Shown here: positions 36,905 through 49,184 of the stretch, piece by piece | Position numbering within the stretch: position 1 is the first letter of the stretch | How the letters are laid out: every line of letters begins with the position of its first letter | DNA from: Nymphaea colorata | Taxonomy: Eukaryota > Streptophyta > Magnoliopsida > Nymphaeales > Nymphaeaceae | Reading direction: 5' to 3' | Assembly (NCBI RefSeq): GCF_008831285.2 | Contig: NC_045148.1 | Coordinates: 744,001 to 808,000, forward strand | Length of the DNA stretch: 64,000 nucleotides | The notes under the pieces: model-generated | What the model was told of the DNA's origin: nothing | Database searches by the model: none | The model's input: only the letters and a program-made list of their open reading frames with translations | Translations under genes and position numbers: made by a program

Positions 36905-39479
36905 AAGGGGGGATTGGGCCAGGTAGATCTGTGTGGACGCGAGGGGCAAGGGATTAACCGGATTTGAATGTGGGACTGGGAGGGGTTGGAGTTCGACGGT
37001 GGGGCCCTGCGTCCGCTGCACGCGCGGGCCCCGCAGCTTTATCCGTTACGGTCTCCGCCTAACCTTGGCCGCCCGATCATGGTGTATCTTTTTTTCCAAT
37101 TTCCACGTTAGCTTTTTCTCTTTTTTAACTAACGGTTCGGGTATGTGGAGGCTTGATCCGATCCGGATGGTGAATTTACTCGGTCAAAAGGGGGATTTAG
37201 AAAAACTCCTGATATCTTTATATATTCCCATTTGCGTTGTCGAGCTTCGTCAGTTTCTTTTTTTTTTTAGTTAAATTTTTAATTTTGAGGTTTTCGAGAA
37301 GAAGAGAAAGAAAGAAGCGGCAGAAAGTGCGGAGCGTGGAGGGGGCCGCGATTGCCCGTCCGTTGCGGTCGCACCGTTCCGTTGGACGGAATCAACGGGG
37401 GCCTCGGTCAAGCAGCGGATGCTTCATCTTTCCGGTCGACGCACCGGGCAACCCTCCCGTGCGGTCACGGCGGACGTGATGGCCTTATGGTATTTGGTTA
37501 AACGCGTCAATGACAGAAATGCCCTCCACGTTTATGGCAAATGCATAGTGGGGCCCGCTTCCTAAGCGAAGGGAAGTGCGGGTTGTTGAGGAAGGACGGT
37601 CACGTGATGTGTTGGTGCTCTGATGCACGTGGTCCGTCCCGCCTGGTGGATGGACGGCTCAGATTCGCTGAAACCCTAGCTGCCGGTTCGTGGACAAGTA
37701 ACCCTGGAATTCTACTAAGTTGTTCCATCAAATTTCTCTATTTTGGATGTGATTATTAAAAAGGTAATTACTGAGCCGTAGCTTTTGGATACTGTGAGTT
37801 CTTACCAAAAAAAAAAAAAGGTGTCCAGTCTGATGAGAGAGGTCCACTGCTTATTTTGTAGAAAAAATTGATTTAATCACCCAAGCATTATGAGATCTTA
37901 AACAATGTTGAAGCCCTAACTTTATGAACATTAGTTGAAAATTTTTATACAAAAAAATAGAGTCCTTGGCTCCTTGCATGTGACAAAGAAACCAAGTTCA
38001 GCTTTGAATGTTGTTACATTTGATGACGTGAATTTTGTACAAAAGAAGTCGTGAGAAGTTTAACTTAAAGGGCGTTTTGCTTTGTATCATTTTGTTCACA
38101 TTTTATCTAAGAAAAATTGGGCATATTTTCATGAGGAGTTGGTTGGCTTTCAGTAATGATTCTCTCTTCAGTAGCATGTATAGTAGTAGGTTTGTCCTAT
38201 CGATTCATGCGGTACTTCATTGCATTACCTACAGCAACTATTCTTAATTTTATGAGTGAATAGCAGATGGTGGAAGCTTGAAGGAAGACTGCTAGGAGGA
38301 AGGGAGAGTAGGTAAGGATGCTTAGGTACCAGCAGCAAATACAGGTGGTCCTTTTACCCATGTTTTCGGTAATGCTTAAAAACTTGACATTTCAGTTTTG
38401 GGCCTTTCAATTCCCACATAAATTCTTGACCATAACATCTCACTGCTCATGGATTGAACCTAAAGACCGTCAAGTCAAAAGGTTCAGTGTGCGTTTCCTT
38501 GCATAAACCGATGGTAGAATGCATGCCCCATCTTTTGTATCCCAAACAAATGGTTTCATTAAACTAAGCTTTGCATAATTGAGCGCATTCATGCAGTTAG
38601 GATTGCAAACTACTTGAGAAACTGCTTGCATCTGAGCCGTCCATGCCAACTCTAATCTTGACCAAGATCTTCTGCACTTTTCTTCAATTTCTTAATTATA
38701 TGAACACAAATGCTTTGAATTGATACTGAACTAAAGATCATGGGCCCATGTCAAACAAGGACAATAAATTTTGTTGACAGTATATAACGAATCTTAGGTA
38801 AAGTAGTTGATATAGGCCATTCTTTCATGGCAGAACGTACCCACTGGCCCTGGAGGAGGTGATGGCCGTGTCAATAGAAACAGAAATTATTTGGGTACTC
38901 GATCAAAGTATTGAAACTTCCTAATTAAGGGATTTTGCATATTTGGTCACGTATGGGATGTGATTAACAAGCACGCAGTAAGCATGTTGCGGTACTGGTC
39001 GAGTTTGGTGGCAAGTGATAAAGTTAGGTTCATACTTCACCAGCTCATTTTCATGTGGAAAGGCAGGTTTGGCGCAAGTTTTGGCCCTCACGCAACCCAT
39101 TTAGATGGAAGGCGATGGAGCGTGTAAATGAATTAGATATATTTGATGCTGATTTGATCTCCAATCTGTTTAGCAAGATTTGGTAAAGAAATACAGATCC
39201 AAATACTAATACAATGCAAGTTTATGACCAATCTAAATCTGATTATTTAACTCCTCTTAGATAAGATTCTAACCCAATTGCATATAAATGTCTGATCATA
39301 TGCTAGTCAAATCACAATTATATTTGAAAGGCATAGTTCAAATCCAATTATATGAAATCTTATAAAAGCTGGATTTAAACGCCTAATCGTGATCAAGATG
39401 AAACACGGCCGTTCCACAACCTGGGCTTTTCTCTTGTTGCTTTTGTAGATGGGTAGAATTTTTTTTTTTTTCTTTTTTT
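36905..39479. other. Spacer without recognised genes
   Basis: Positions 36905-37700 are GC-rich and may be a divergent promoter area, but no plus-strand gene follows. From 37750 on it is AT-rich with short unrelated open frames. Confidence 0.6.
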
Positions 39480-39856
39480 TAGTGTCGACTCGATTAAGGC
39501 TCGACAAACTTGTTTGAATAAAGTTGATATTCATCGTGCCATGTTGAGCTTGAACTCGACTTATTAAGGCTCGACAAACTCATAAACTCGTTTGAATATA
39601 TAGACTTGATTAAGGCTTGTCAAACTCGTAAACTAGTTTGAATATATCGACTTGATTAAGACTCGACAAACTCGATTAAGACTCGAGCTCGACTTGACAG
39701 GTACATGTTGAGCTCGAACTCAACTCGATTATTTGAACGAGTCGACTTATGAACTCAAGTTTGACTCGTTAAGCAAATGACTCATCTCAAACTCGCTCGC
39801 TCGCCGAGCTTTAACGAGTCGAGCTCGAGTACTTCGACTCGTTGTTCACCCCTAGA
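39480..39856. repeat. GACTCG/CTCGAC-rich repeat, remnant of a MITE
   Basis: At least four diverged direct copies of ACTCGATTAAGGCTCGACAA with AAACTCGTTTGAATATAT lie in a row, ending at GTTGTTCACCCCTAG. An end of the TAGGGGTGAACA type is common to plant hAT MITEs. The opposite end is not found, so the element looks truncated near 39480. Confidence 0.6.
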
Positions 39857-41461
39857 CATTAAACCAGTCATTGGCCAGATTTTTATGAGCGTCAACTCTC
39901 TGTGCAAATTAAAACATATATAGACCATAAACCTAGATTTAGCGCGTAGGAGTAACAAGGTCTCTGAGACTCAAGTGCAGGTTTTCTGTACCACAAAAAA
40001 GGAAAAGAAGATCGATGTGCGCACATAATATATCCTCTTGTTTGGTACACAAATGTCTTGTTGAACATCACCAAGTTAACCAGACATCGCAGGTTTGAAA
40101 GCCAAAACATGCTTTCTTGGTCTCAATATTTAAAGCAGAATGTACTCTTATGTGGGCAGAGGGATCCTCAACCTTAGAAGAGAAACCAAAGGGAAAAAAA
40201 ATAAAAGGTGATCCCATATGCAAGAATTCCCTTTTCTTTCCCTATTTTATTCAAACCAATTGAAAAACTAAAGCAAACTCCCCACACCTGCCCAGATGAG
40301 TTGGTTTAACTTTCCATGTCTCTGCACCTACCCCAAATGCGCTTGCTTGATCTTCAAGTTGGAGAGGAGAAAAGAAAGGAGGTTCTTAAAGACCTACATC
40401 TTAGGTCCACATATTTGATGTCCCCATCATCATTGAGAATGCAATATAAACCAAATGATGGGAGAGCACATGGTTTATGCGTTTTTTCATCGCCCAAATC
40501 TCTCTTTATGCTACTTTTGTTCTAAGAAAATGGAAGTTGTCTGGCTGTCTAGAATTCTTCCTTTTCACATTATGGGAACAAGAACTTTTGATGCCGAGCT
40601 ATCGAGTTACACTTTAGAAGACATTTTAAAGGTCGTGAATTCAATAGGAAAGCAGCCCTTTGATTTCGGAACTTGTGGCAGAAGTCCGATCACGGTGGTG
40701 AGCAAGGAGATGCTAAGTTGAAGGCATTAAGTTAATCTCGACCCTTCAAATAAAATTAGTTTTTTTTTTCATTAAAAAATGATAAGGCTTGAAGGTAGGG
40801 TTCATCCTACTCCTCAAAATAAGAATGTTGCTCGTAGAAAAGGTGGGAACTATAGGGATGTCAATACGTCCTATTTGGACTGGATATTTGACTGTACCAT
40901 TTTAAAAAATTCAGAAACGGTAAAAAAAAAAAAAGTTAATACCTGGTTAAGAAATCGGATTGAATTCGGATTTAAGAAATAACATCCAATCGGATTCACA
41001 TACATAAACATCGGATTTATTTTTGAAGAAATATTGTAGATCTAATTCTCTTAAACTTTAAAAGTAGGCCAAGTTCCGTTTAAAATTTGGATTTGGATTT
41101 GGATATCAATGTAAAGATTAGGTTCAGATTGTGAAATCAGATTTTGGATTTGGATTCATGAATGAATTTTCTTTGTTCATATTTGAATCCGAATTCGAAT
41201 ACAAATATGTGAGTATCCAAAAAAAAGCCGATATCTTATTCGAATTCATTCTGTTGATATCCTTAAGAAATTGAGAATTATTATAGTAAAAAATTTTATT
41301 TGCTTGTATCCAATAATTTCCCAACAAGCTGAAATTCCTATATGTTTGCTCTCTCTCTCTCTCTCTCATCTCACTTGGGTGTTCCTTGAGTCACTTTAGT
41401 TGGCTTATCTAACCAATGCAGAAGTTGCCAGTCCTCCCTCCGCATACTGTAGAAGCTGAAC
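39857..41461. other. Spacer without recognised genes
   Basis: It has short open frames at 40316-40721 without any known motif. Between 41080 and 41240 is a degenerate GGATTTGGATTTGGAT-type repeat similar to 28860-29150. A (CT)n run lies at 41349-41367. Confidence 0.6.
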
Positions 41462-42239
41462 GAACTGCCAACCTCACTGTCACGAAGGACTACTCCCAAT
41501 CTTTGGTTGACTAGCATTTGGAGAGAGAAAGTGAGGAAGGGGAGAGTTGGGAACGCTATGATCCCAGCAAAAATCCGGATACCCAAGATTCAAAACACAA
41601 AAATAAGACACCCCAGATCAAAAAAATGAGAAATAAAGTAGTTCGATACTTCACATCCAGATTCAACTCAATTCGTATACATCAGATACCGATATTAACA
41701 ATGTTAGTAGATAGTTCAATTTACGTGCATATTATCTTACACAAAACCTTGAAATCAATAACACTAATATTAAATACAGAAAATGCTATCATTCACTTCG
41801 AGTTAGATAGTTTTGGTTATGTGCACACCATTGCAAATCTAACGATTGTATATCGTTACCCGAAAAGGAGCCGAACCCCTCCTTCCCAAAGTCTACTTGT
41901 AAGGTAGAATCAACTGATGATGTAGGAAGAATGCATGTTAATGTTATTGCTTTCATGGTTTCTTAGAGGATAATGTATATGCACGTAAATTAAACATTCT
42001 AATTTCTATGCTATCGTTAATATCGGTATCAGATGTATACGAATTGAGTTGAACAGCTCTATTTCTCATGTTGTGATGTGGGGTGTCCTATTTTTGCGTT
42101 TTGAATCTTTGGTATCCGGAATATTGCAGGGACCCTAGCGTTGTAAGGAGGGCTCCCCCCTCCTAACTTTCTCTCTCTAAACCGTAAGGCAACCAGGGCA
42201 TCGGGAGCAGTTCATGGTGACAGTGAGATTACCGGTTCC
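41462..42239. repeat. Large inverted repeat with arms of about 245 bp
   Basis: The arm 41462-41704 matches the reverse complement of 41988-42239 along its whole length. Examples are CTCACTGTCAC, GGAGAGAGAAAGT, ATCCGGATACC, AAGATTCAAAAC, GACACCCCA, and the inner AACTCAATTCGTATACATC and GATACCGATATTAAC. Identity is roughly 75-80 percent by eye, with a 21-bp insertion in the left arm. The spacer is about 283 bp. No coding function is visible. Confidence 0.88.
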
Positions 42240-42241
42240 CA

Positions 42242-42646
42242 ACGGGTCGAACAGGCTCGGCTCGGCCCGGCCCTATCGGAAGCAAGTCCGGGCCGGGGAA
42301 AACCTGACCCGGGCCCGATAGGCCGGCCTGGCGGTGGCCCGGCCCAACCCGACTCTCGCTCTCCCCCTCCACTCCGTCCCCGCTCGGCCGCTCACCCTCC
42401 CTGGCTCCCTCTCCACTCCACTCCCGACTCCCCGCTCTCCCTCCCCCTCCTCCTCCGTCTCCCCCTCCTCCTCCTCCGCCTCTCCCCCGTCTCCCTCTCC
42501 CTCCCTCTCCTCCTGGGCTAAGCGGCCCGTGGGGCCGCCCTTGCCCGGCCCGATGCCTAGGCTTAGCTTTGAGGGAGATAAGGTCTTCGACACTGATCGG
42601 GCCTAGGCTTAGCTTTGAGGGAGATCAGGTCTTCGACACTGGACAG
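42242..42646. repeat. GC-rich repeat with 46-bp direct duplication
   Basis: CGGCCCGG-rich sequence (42250-42350) is followed by a long pyrimidine tract (42355-42515). The segment from GCCTAGGCTTAGCTTTGAGG at 42555 is repeated at 42601 with a period of 46 bp. The GGGCCGGGC motifs resemble the MITE at 9368-9617. The open frames over the tract are simple-sequence artefacts. Confidence 0.65.
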
Positions 42647-43162
42647 ACAAAGTGAACACTCAAATAAGATGAGGGTCCCATTGTTACAAAAAATGTGTAT
42701 GAGTATTATATAGCGAGGAAAAAAATTAAGTATAAAACAATTATATCTCGAAAACAAAATGGAAATTAAAATATTTAATAAATCTTAAAATTGATAAAAA
42801 ATCATAAAAAATATGAAAAACGCAAAAAAATGATATAATATGCGTATAATACGTGTTTTATATGCGTTTTTATTTTTTAATTTTTTAAATAAAATTGATA
42901 TTATAAGGTTGGCTGTGTTTTGTCGAATTATACATGTTTTTTTCTTATAAAACGCTTTTTTTTTTTTTTGCCAGGATAACGAGACAAAACAAACACAGAG
43001 ACGGCACGAGAGGAAGGGGTCGGTTGCTTTCTTTGTCATTGTCATGTGTGGGACGAGACAGGACGGGGCGGTGGGACTCCTTTATTTATTCATTCAATAT
43101 TGTACAATTACAGAAACTTTTTTAATACTATTCAATCGACGTGCGAGGTGCACTTAAATCGT
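42647..43162. other. AT-rich spacer
   Basis: I see no gene and no repeat I can name in this stretch. Confidence 0.6.
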
Positions 43163-43535
43163 GCTAGAAGGGATGGAAATGGAGAACTTCGGGCGGTTTA
43201 GTTTTCGGGATTTTTTTGCTACCTATACTTGGAATAATTGTCATCTGTTCTAATTATTATCTGTATCAGCAATCTTTATAGTTGGTATGTTTAGGTTTGT
43301 CTTTGATGGGGACACATTGTTCCTATTGTAGATCAAGCACAAAACCTCCGCTAGATCAAGAGATGAAAACATTGGGGAACCTTCGATGATTTTTCAAAAT
43401 TTTATTGCTATCTACACCGGCAATGATATTCATCTATTAGATTTATTATCTATATGACCGATCTTTATAGTTGTTATGTATAGATTCACCTTTATTGAAG
43501 CCACACAATATTCTTACTGTAGATCAGTAGATGAC
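43163..43535. repeat. Tandem pair of about 187-bp anonymous repeats
   Basis: Copies start at GCTAG in 43163 and 43350. Shared blocks in order are TTGCTA-CTA-AC, GGAATAAT/GGCAATGAT, TTATTATCT and GATCTTTATAGTTG-TATGT, ending in TTGTAGATCA / CTGTAGATCA. A third, more distant copy lies at about 48097-48245. The family is not recognised. Confidence 0.7.
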
Positions 43536-43613
43536 ATAGTTGTTCTGTAGTATCCCACATGTTATTCCCAGTCCTGCCCATGACTCATTTATATGACCCT
43601 TCTTTTTATCTTA

Positions 43614-43651
<38 letters not shown>

Positions 43652-44416
43652 AAAATTGAACAGTAGCTTTTAGAGTCATCAAGCCATCTGATTAAAGCCA
43701 TTTGATTTATCTTGATGGACAGTTAAGAAAAAAACAAAGAGAAAAGAACGATAGACATTTTTGTTATTGAGTATTAGTTTTCATCTTTTTCTTCATGTTT
43801 TTCTCTTAACCATTCATTTGCATTATATGAATGACCTTAGTTAGATGGACTGGAAGACTCGGGATAGCTATAATATCATTCACTCACTTTATGTATGTGT
43901 GTGTGTTTCTATGGGTAGGTGGGCCTCATGTTGGCACTTAACAAGAACATCTCATCTGTCTTATTAAGATTTGAGGGTAAAAGTTATAAAAGGACAAAAG
44001 AAAAATGGTTGTGTGACTTAAAAAGCGCTTTTGTCAGTATCTTATAAAGCTGGTCAAAGATTGAAGCAGATCCACCCAACACTATGACTAATGTTTCATG
44101 AAAATTCATAAGACAGTCACAAATTGCCCCCTACTATCAAACGACCCTTAAGGTCAGTTCCATGTACATGCACAACTTCTTGTCAATAGGTCGACCACTT
44201 TATGGACCGACCATTCTTGTGAAATGTTATAACCACTAAGTTGGATGACAGTAGTAAGAGACAAATCATTTCAACATTTTTTAGCAATCTTTTGAGAATA
44301 TATTAAAAAAAGTACTGCATATTTAGGTATAAAAAATGAAAAAATAGCGAAATATCAAAACTACAAAACTAAACTACAATAAATTTTCAAAAAACACATT
44401 AGACTTCGTAAGCAAG
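43536..44416. other. Spacer without recognised genes
   Basis: It is AT-rich, with an (AT)n tract at 43618-43647. No coding series. Confidence 0.6.
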
Positions 44417-44594
44417 CAGGGGTGGAGGGAGGGGAGGGGGGCGCCTAGGCCATGGCCCCACCATGGCCAATAAAAAAAAAAAACTTTTACATTGAAAAAA
44501 ATATTATTTTTTAATCACTCTATGTATTTTTTAGATTTAAATTCAGTTTGGCCCTACCCGGATCCAGAGGTTGGACTGTCCTGGCTCCGCCACT
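44417..44594. mobile_element. CAGGGGCGGAG-family MITE, copy 2
   Basis: It begins CAGGGGTGGAGGGAGG and ends CTGGCTCCGCCAC, and is closely similar to the copy at 23896 throughout (GCCTAGGCCATGGCCCCACC, then AATCACTCTATGTATTTTT, then GATCCAGAGGTTGGACTG). TTCGTAAG (44404-44411) and TTCATAAG (44594-44601) may be the decayed 8-bp target duplication. Confidence 0.85.
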
Positions 44595-44601
44595 TCATAA
44601 G

Positions 44602-45258
44602 AGTGTAGTATTCACAAATTATAACGTAAATTCAAAATTGTCTATGATTTAGCTGGATGCACGATCAAATGAAAGAAGTCCAAACTTGAGTGTGTTATTG
44701 GAATCCTGTCAAGAACCAACGTTATTTTTTATGATTGGAACAACACGAGCTTGTCTGGACCAAAGCCACAGGGATACGGCACAATGGCCGTCGTATCCGT
44801 ATTAACACTCTCACAAACGAACGCTGGTACTGCGACACATTTGGACACTTTTTTAAGAAATATATATTATTTTTTTTTGCATTTTACATGTTAATTTTAA
44901 AGGTTTGAGTATTATTTTGAATATAGATTCTCCAAAGTGTACCTTTTCACATAAACATGTTTTGCACTTTTCTCACCTATTTTGTACCTAGTTTTTAATA
45001 TTTTTCTATGAAATTATGCACGCACGCACGTACACTTCAAGTTGTTTGTTTCTTGATAATAACTGCAGCATAAACTACCAAATTATCAAGTAAAAGCGAA
45101 CGTCGACATCTAAACAATGATTGTCACCAATGGGGGAGCCACATGGTGGCTATTATTTTAATCTTATGTTAACGTTTTGATGTACATATGAATGCTTTTA
45201 TATATGTAAGTGCCCAACAAAAATTTAAAGACATTGAATTAGTGACCCGTGGCCGTGG
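44602..45258. other. Spacer with a fragment of the CTATGTCACACGG repeat
   Basis: GGGATACGGCACAATGGCC and GTCGTATCCGTAT near 44770-44800 resemble the ends of the MITE at 18588, but complete termini are not present. No gene is seen. Confidence 0.5.
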
Positions 45259-45444
45259 TTAATGAAGTTTGCTAAAGAGTTCAAAATTCACGTCAACAAT
45301 TGCATTGGAACATGATTTCTTCCCATCAACTGCAAAGTTGATCTGCTGCCCTTCGACGCCATGAAATTCCTCTTCATCTCTAACGTCCTTAAATCCATGC
45401 GGCAATCGCCGGACATCACAGCGAGGCCCTTGCCACGACACCAA
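45259..45444 (-). other. Short unrecognised open frame next to a MITE
   Basis: A 61-codon minus-strand frame has a fairly ordinary composition (RRLPHGFKDVRDEEEFHG). It runs up to the MITE at 45447, so the MITE may have landed in a transcribed sequence. I recognise no family. It could equally be chance. Confidence 0.25.
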
Positions 45445-45446
45445 AG

Positions 45447-45641
45447 CAGGGGCGGAGGGAAGGGGGGCGCCTAAGTCATAGCCCTACCCCAATCAATGAA
45501 AAATTTGTTTTTTACATTGAAAAAAATAATAGTTTTTAATTACGTAATGTATTTTTTGTATTAAAATTCAGTTTGGCCCTACCCAGATCCGAAGATCGGA
45601 CTGTCGGCCCATCCCTGAAAAAAATTCTGGCTCCGCCCCTG
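45447..45641. mobile_element. CAGGGGCGGAG-family MITE, copy 3
   Basis: This 195-bp element begins CAGGGGCGGAGGGAAGG and ends TCTGGCTCCGCCCCTG, nearly perfect inverted ends. It is flanked by the perfect 8-bp duplication CACCAAAG at 45439-45446 and 45642-45649. It is more diverged inside than copies 1 and 2 and carries extra sequence near 45600-45625. Confidence 0.95.
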
Positions 45642-45649
45642 CACCAAAG

Positions 45650-46769
45650 CGATCACCGGTAATGAAAAAAGGAGGAAAGTGAGACGACAACAAAAGGGAG
45701 GAAAAATATTGAGGAGACGGGAGAAAATCAAAAGGGTCATTAACAGAGTTAACTGGACAGGACAGTAGTGTGCAGTAGACAAGGCATCGTATCCGTTTTG
45801 TCCAATCAAACAGTTACCAAACGACCTTCAAAAGAACGAGGAAAGCTGTGAGAGAAATGCGAATCCAATTGTCGGAGGTTCTTGACGGCCATCGCCGGAT
45901 TTACATTCCTTCCATTTCCTTTTGTCTCTTCTCCCCTCTTTGCTGGCGTGGTCAGAGCGCCTCTATGATGTCAGCGACTGCCATATCTCAGTTCCTTTTA
46001 ACAACAACTAAAATCCAACATATTCAAATTATTTTATGAATGGGCGCCCAAGTGCATCAGGTTCCCCTGTCATTTTGGCCACGGAGGAGGTGGCGGTGGG
46101 GATGTAGAGTCACCCGTAGCCTCTCAATGTTTGTTTGTTTTCATGTTAATATTTTCAAATATTTGCTTGGTCAAATGCCGCTTAGGGTCATCCATTTTTT
46201 TTGCTATTTTCTGGGCAGTGGCTTTTGGTCACACTCCTTCATGTTTTAACAACTTAATCCTACTTTTCATTGAACTATCCTATAGTTGACAAACTTGCAA
46301 CTCGAACACAGACCGACAGATGATTGGGTCACTAGTTCGATCGAGTATTGAAATAACCATAATGTAAATCACTACAGCTGAGTTAGGGCTGAGTCAAGAG
46401 CGATTGAAGCCAACCTTAACTCGTGGCCTGATTTGTTGGTGATCGGAACTGATTTGAGCGATTCTCAAGTAAGCCTCGTGAGTTCGCCAACTATGCATTG
46501 AACCACTAGCCAAATATTTGTCCCACAATGTGTCATGGCGTCGCTGTCTAAAATGATATCTTGTTTAGATGTTGACACTTCTTTCCCATTTATATCTAGC
46601 GCAAATGTATGCGAGCTAATTGCCAAGGAGAAGGGGGGAAGGAGAGATATCAGACTCCTCATTGCACCACCATTTTCTCTATAAAGTTAACAAGTATAAG
46701 TCAAATGACCTATAAAAAAAGAAAAACAAAAAATTAAAAAAGAAAATAAATAAAAACAGAACTCACGTC
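45650..46769. other. Spacer without recognised genes
   Basis: Short frames on both strands show no motif that I recognise. Confidence 0.6.
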
Positions 46770-46777
46770 AAAAGAAG

Positions 46778-47061
46778 CAGTAGCGGAGCCAGCGTGGGGC
46801 TGGTGTGAGCGCCTGCCCACGTCAGCCCAAGATAACTCTATGTTTTTGCGTGCTTAATTTCAAGTTTGTTCGTGCATGTACCGGCTTCGACTTTCGTTTT
46901 TCTTTTCATAAAATTAAAATTATGGGTATTCCATACGCACGAGAAAGAAACTCAACTGCTAGCGAAGCTAGCGTGAAGCTGACGTGAGCGCTTGCTCACG
47001 CCAGCCCAAAACAGCCCAAGGTACTAATTAGTAGATAGTAAATTTCCTGGTTCCGTCACTG
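46778..47061. mobile_element. hAT-type MITE, CAGTAGCGGAGCCAG family
   Basis: This 284-bp element begins CAGTAGCGGAGCCAG and ends CTGGTTCCGTCACTG. The flanking 8-bp duplication AAAAGAAG is perfect (46770-46777 and 47062-47069). Inside, about 50 bp at the left end (AGCGGAGCCAGCGTGGGGCT, then GTCAGCCCAAG) recur diverged at about 46958-47012. Confidence 0.93.
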
Positions 47062-47069
47062 AAAAGAAG

Positions 47070-48253
47070 CATTCATAGTTGGAGTGCCATTCGGCTTTTC
47101 TTTTTTCTGCAAAAAAAGAAAAAAAAGGAACTCCATATGTTTTTTTGTCTCTCAATTCTGTACAGTATGTAACTCTGATACAGTTTTAACTTGTTGTATT
47201 CTGCATTGGTGATCAATGGGGCCATCAGTTTTATGTTTCACTAAACTGCTATCAGCTCGAGAATCGTGTCATCTACGTTTCTGCTTTACGCTCGACTGAG
47301 ATTTTGAAGCGTTTAAGTTTCTTCGTTTCCACGACTAAAATGATGCATTTGGTTCTGTCTATCCCCGTTCGATCGCCCATCTGGGCGAGGCTATAAAACT
47401 TCATTACTGAAAAACGTTGTATTCTAAAGACCTGATAAAACTCGATTCACTCGGTAACTTCTTTGATGGCTTGAAGGTACTCTGAAAATTTTCAGTGACC
47501 ATCATCCACGCCTTCTTGGTTGTTGATAAAGGACAACGTGAAAGTAAAGCAACTCAACATAAAACAACAGACATGGATTTAAGGTATTGCATATAACCAA
47601 GGGGTCATGAGGTGTGCTGCTTCTGCATATTGAGGCAATATACTATGAATGTGTGCCTGTGTTTATAGCAGAATAGCTTTGTGCCACATTTTAACAACAC
47701 CATGAAGTATAATTCAACTTCAGTAACTGTGGCAGAGGACTTACCTAAGTTGATGGATATTCTTTTGGCAGATTCCTGTTAGAAAATATATGGATACGCA
47801 CATGAATGTTAAGCAAGTACAGAAGCAATTTCTGTTGAAAATAAATAGTGTTTGGGTACAATCGAAACTGGGTACAACTAAGACAAACTTAGTTTTGGCA
47901 GACCCTGGTCTTGTAAAGAGAATGAAAAATCTGGTATTCATGCAAAACTAAATTTTAAGCGGCGTCACTTGCACCAATAAACCAAGTTGTTTGAAAGTAG
48001 TGTGAATGTTGGGACGACGTGATCTGAAGGTGGAGTGTTACAACAATCTAGCTATTCAGTAGTCGACAACTATCCAGTGGTTGACGGTGATAGATGGGTG
48101 TAGTGCACTTAGATCCTGGTAAAAGAGATAAAAATTGATTTCTTTCAAGGATTTTTATTTTCTGGGTTTCACTGCTACCTATACTGCCAATAATGGTCAT
48201 GCAGTATATTTATTATCTATAACAACGATCTTTATAATATTGTTTAGGCTTAT
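47070..48253. other. Spacer without recognised genes
   Basis: No coding series. The last 150 bp contain the third copy of the 43163 repeat. Confidence 0.6.
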
Positions 48254-48261
48254 ATTCAAAG

Positions 48262-49176
48262 CTATGTGACACGGACACGGCAATCTGGGTCAAGTACTGT
48301 GTCGACATGCTGACACGCGAATCCCAACACTCCGACACTGCTGGATTTTTTTGGATCGGGTTTGGGTCAGACCCGATCCAAACTACCTTTCATAACCTGA
48401 TTTCTGTTTTAACCCTCGACGAGTTGCGGTGACGGCGACGAGCTCCGGCAATCGACGGTGACATCCGGTGGTAGCCGGCGACAGACAGGTAAGTTTTTTT
48501 TTTCTTTTTGATATTAGAAGTTAGGGTTTCATGCTTCATTTGGGTTTTTTTAGTTTAAGGTTTTTCTTGCCGATTTAGGGATGTTTTCGTTTGAAGATTG
48601 GACGGTTAATGATCTTTATTCTTCAATGTTATGTGCGATATTTTTTTTTTTTTGTTTGATTTAAGGATTTTGCCGATTTGAGGATTTTGCCGATTTGGGA
48701 TTTTGCCTTCATGTTTGTATTCTTTATACTGTCATGTTTATACTATGAGTTTGTTGGATTTGGCCGATTTGGGATTTTGCTTATGTGCGATATTTTGGCA
48801 GATTTGGCCGATTTGGGGACTTTGTCTATGTGCGATATTTTCTTGCAGATTTATTTCTATCTGTGACTGCATGTTTATATTGTAGTTTGTTGTATTGTTT
48901 TATTTCATAAATTTTATGTTCAATATATGTTTTTTGCATTTTTTTATTGTGTTTAATGTAGTAGGACTTTCTTTCGAGTTATGACTTATGAGATTGGTGA
49001 TGAAAAAACAACGTTTTGTATGAGATTCTCATGTTTTTTTTATTATCATTTTTAATTTTTTTGAATATAATATTTACCGTGTTCGCGTATCTTAAAATTT
49101 TAAAAATTACTGTGTTTTGTTTCTGTATCCGTACCTATACCCATAAAATATCCATATCCGTATCCGTATGACATAG
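48262..49176. mobile_element. CTATGTCACACGG-family element, long copy
   Basis: This 915-bp element begins CTATGTGACACGGACACGG and ends CCGTATCCGTATGACATAG, with a perfect 8-bp duplication, ATTCAAAG, at 48254-48261 and 49177-49184. Compared with the 350-bp copy at 18588 it has about 565 bp more inside. The extra part includes a GC-rich exon-like stretch (48410-48488) ending in CAG followed by GTAAGTTT, and direct repeats of GATTTTGCCGATTT at 48664-48820. No transposase is visible, so it would depend on an outside source. Confidence 0.92.
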
Positions 49177-49184
49177 ATTCAAAG

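Noticed and set aside
42273-42606. Pro/Ser-rich and Glu/Gly-rich frames
   Set aside because: They translate a low-complexity pyrimidine tract in a repeat.
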